Source: an uncultured Bacteroidia bacterium (GTDB lineage Bacteria; Bacteroidota; Bacteroidia; Bacteroidales; F082). Taken from it: a stretch of DNA of 64,000 nt. Positions 63,129 to 64,000 of this stretch are shown here, piece by piece (within the stretch, counting starts at the first letter, position 1; each line of letters starts with the position of its first letter). The notes under the pieces were generated by a model. The model searched no databases. It saw nothing but the letters and a program-made list of their open reading frames with translations, and was not told the origin of the DNA. Where the stretch lies: NCBI GenBank assembly GCA_902785755.1, contig CACZZO010000006.1:83433-147432 (forward strand), given 5' to 3'. Made by a program: the position numbers and the translations under genes.

Positions 63129-64000
63129 TTATACCTTCTTCCCTACAAGCCGCACCACCAAACCCAAAACGGCAAAACCCAGCAGGAAGGCCGCCCACGA
63201 AGGCAGTCCCAAGGCCGTGGGCAAAATGCCTATCAGCAAGGCCACGCCGCCCACGGTGAGGGCGTATGGCATCTGTGTACTGACGTGTTGCAAATGGTTG
63301 CAGCTTGAGGCAAGCGAACTCATAATGGTTGTGTCGGAAATCGGGCTACAGTGGTCGCCCATGACGGAGCCGGCCAACACCGAGGCCACCACATTGTAGA
63401 ACAGCGGCATCGTGGCCTCCACCGACAAGCCCTGCTCTTGGCAAAGCAGCCACGACGAAGGCAAAATCAGCGGGTAGAGGATGGCCATCGTGCCCCATGA
63501 AGTGCCTGTCGAAAAGCCTATCAATGCGGCCAAAAGGAAAGTCAGCACGGGCACTATAGCGGGCGAGAGCGACCATTCCAAAAGCAATTGCGAAACAAAC
63601 TCAGCGCGATGGACCAAGCCATCGTCAGAATCAGCACGGCGTTGAACATGGATTTGAAGCCTTCCACCATTTCTTCCATCACCTTGCTAAAGGCCAATGC
63701 GCCGCGCAAAAGCGTCACCACAATGGCGGTCAGCATGGAACACAGCGAAGCCCAAAGCAAAGCCTGATAGGAATTGGCCGCCCCAATGGTAGCGGAGAGT
63801 TTGGGGAAGAAACCCTCGCTATTATCATTCCAAACTGAAGCGTCATATCCCGTTGCAACCAACCCGATAATGGTGCCGAAAATCAGCACCGCCAAGGGAA
63901 CCAAGGCATCCATAATGTGGGCTGGTTTGGCCACGCTGTTTGTCGTTTCGGCTTCCATCGCCGAGGCCGTGCGTGCCTTCCTTTCCGCCGCCAGCATGGG
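63129..64000 (-). pseudogene. nhaC: NhaC-family Na+/H+ antiporter, frameshifted and cut by the window edge
   Basis: The middle of an NhaC antiporter is in one frame (to the Met-Ala-Trp-Ser-Ile-Ala-Leu segment at about 63625) and the C-terminal part in another (from Ala-Glu-Phe-Val-Ser-Gln, 63607, through FSTGTSWGTM and MGDHCSPISD). A short stretch expected between them seems missing, consistent with a small deletion at a GCTGAG microhomology. The N-terminus lies beyond 64000. It may be a real pseudogene or an assembly indel. Confidence 0.72.

Overview
The window comes from the chromosome of a Bacteroidota member, most likely an uncultured gut- or rumen-type Bacteroidales. Several signs agree. 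Most promoters have the Bacteroidota -7 box TAnnTTTG (for example 25943-25950 minus, 30378-30385 plus, 34111-34118 plus), and Shine-Dalgarno sites are nearly absent. A serine palmitoyltransferase (sphingolipid) operon is present, as is a secreted leucine-rich-repeat protein with a type IX secretion sorting domain. The V-type ATPase operon carries the DUF2764 gene typical of this phylum. No rRNA, tRNA or CRISPR array was seen. Layout: 1-4.3 kb nusA and infB. 4.3-7.1 kb two DUF4143 AAA+ ATPase genes, each with its own short repeats. 7.1-11.7 kb transglutaminase lipoprotein, der, S4-domain protein. 11.7-16.9 kb a defence-like island: HEPN/MNT pair, EcoRI-type adenine methylase with a DUF262-HNH partner behind a long structured leader, and a ClpP-fold SDH-type protease operon. 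16.9-25.9 kb Na+-type V-ATPase operon (E, DUF2764, A, B, D, I, K) interrupted by a SatD-like/DUF3307 pair with five palindromic iterons. 26-30.3 kb secreted protein and sphingolipid operon. 30.4-36.4 kb acyl-CoA carboxylase beta, DUF1295, rlmN, AMP nucleosidase, holA, dtd. 36.5-40.6 kb mechanosensitive channel operon. 40.7-48 kb MATE pump, carboxylesterase, two YtcJ-like amidohydrolases and a DUF3089 hydrolase that look like a catabolic block acquired at least in part from elsewhere. 48-50 kb a chimeric gene remnant and a lipoprotein. 50-55.7 kb rbfA, a LolC/E-like permease, M20 hydrolase, MTA/SAH nucleosidase, LOG protein and a kinase-deaminase fusion. 55.7-57 kb a third DUF4143 ATPase bracketed on both sides by the same palindrome pairs. 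57-64 kb lipoproteins, LRR protein, TPR sensor, AlbA_2 protein and a broken NhaC antiporter. The strongest candidate for something new is the set of three DUF4143 ATPase modules. Each couples a P-loop ATPase to a C-terminal PD-(D/E)xK-like nuclease signature, and each is tied to a private family of 15-19 bp repeats set at fixed spacing (22 bp, 32 bp and 32 bp). One copy is followed directly by the last 17 codons of a destroyed DUF262-HNH gene, which suggests a cassette that inserts into defence loci. A second candidate is the SatD-like/DUF3307 pair inside the V-ATPase operon: a nucleotidyl-cyclase-like domain with a C-terminal helix-turn-helix, a membrane-protein partner, and 20-bp palindromes at 29-bp steps. 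Both ideas come from sequence pattern alone and are untested.
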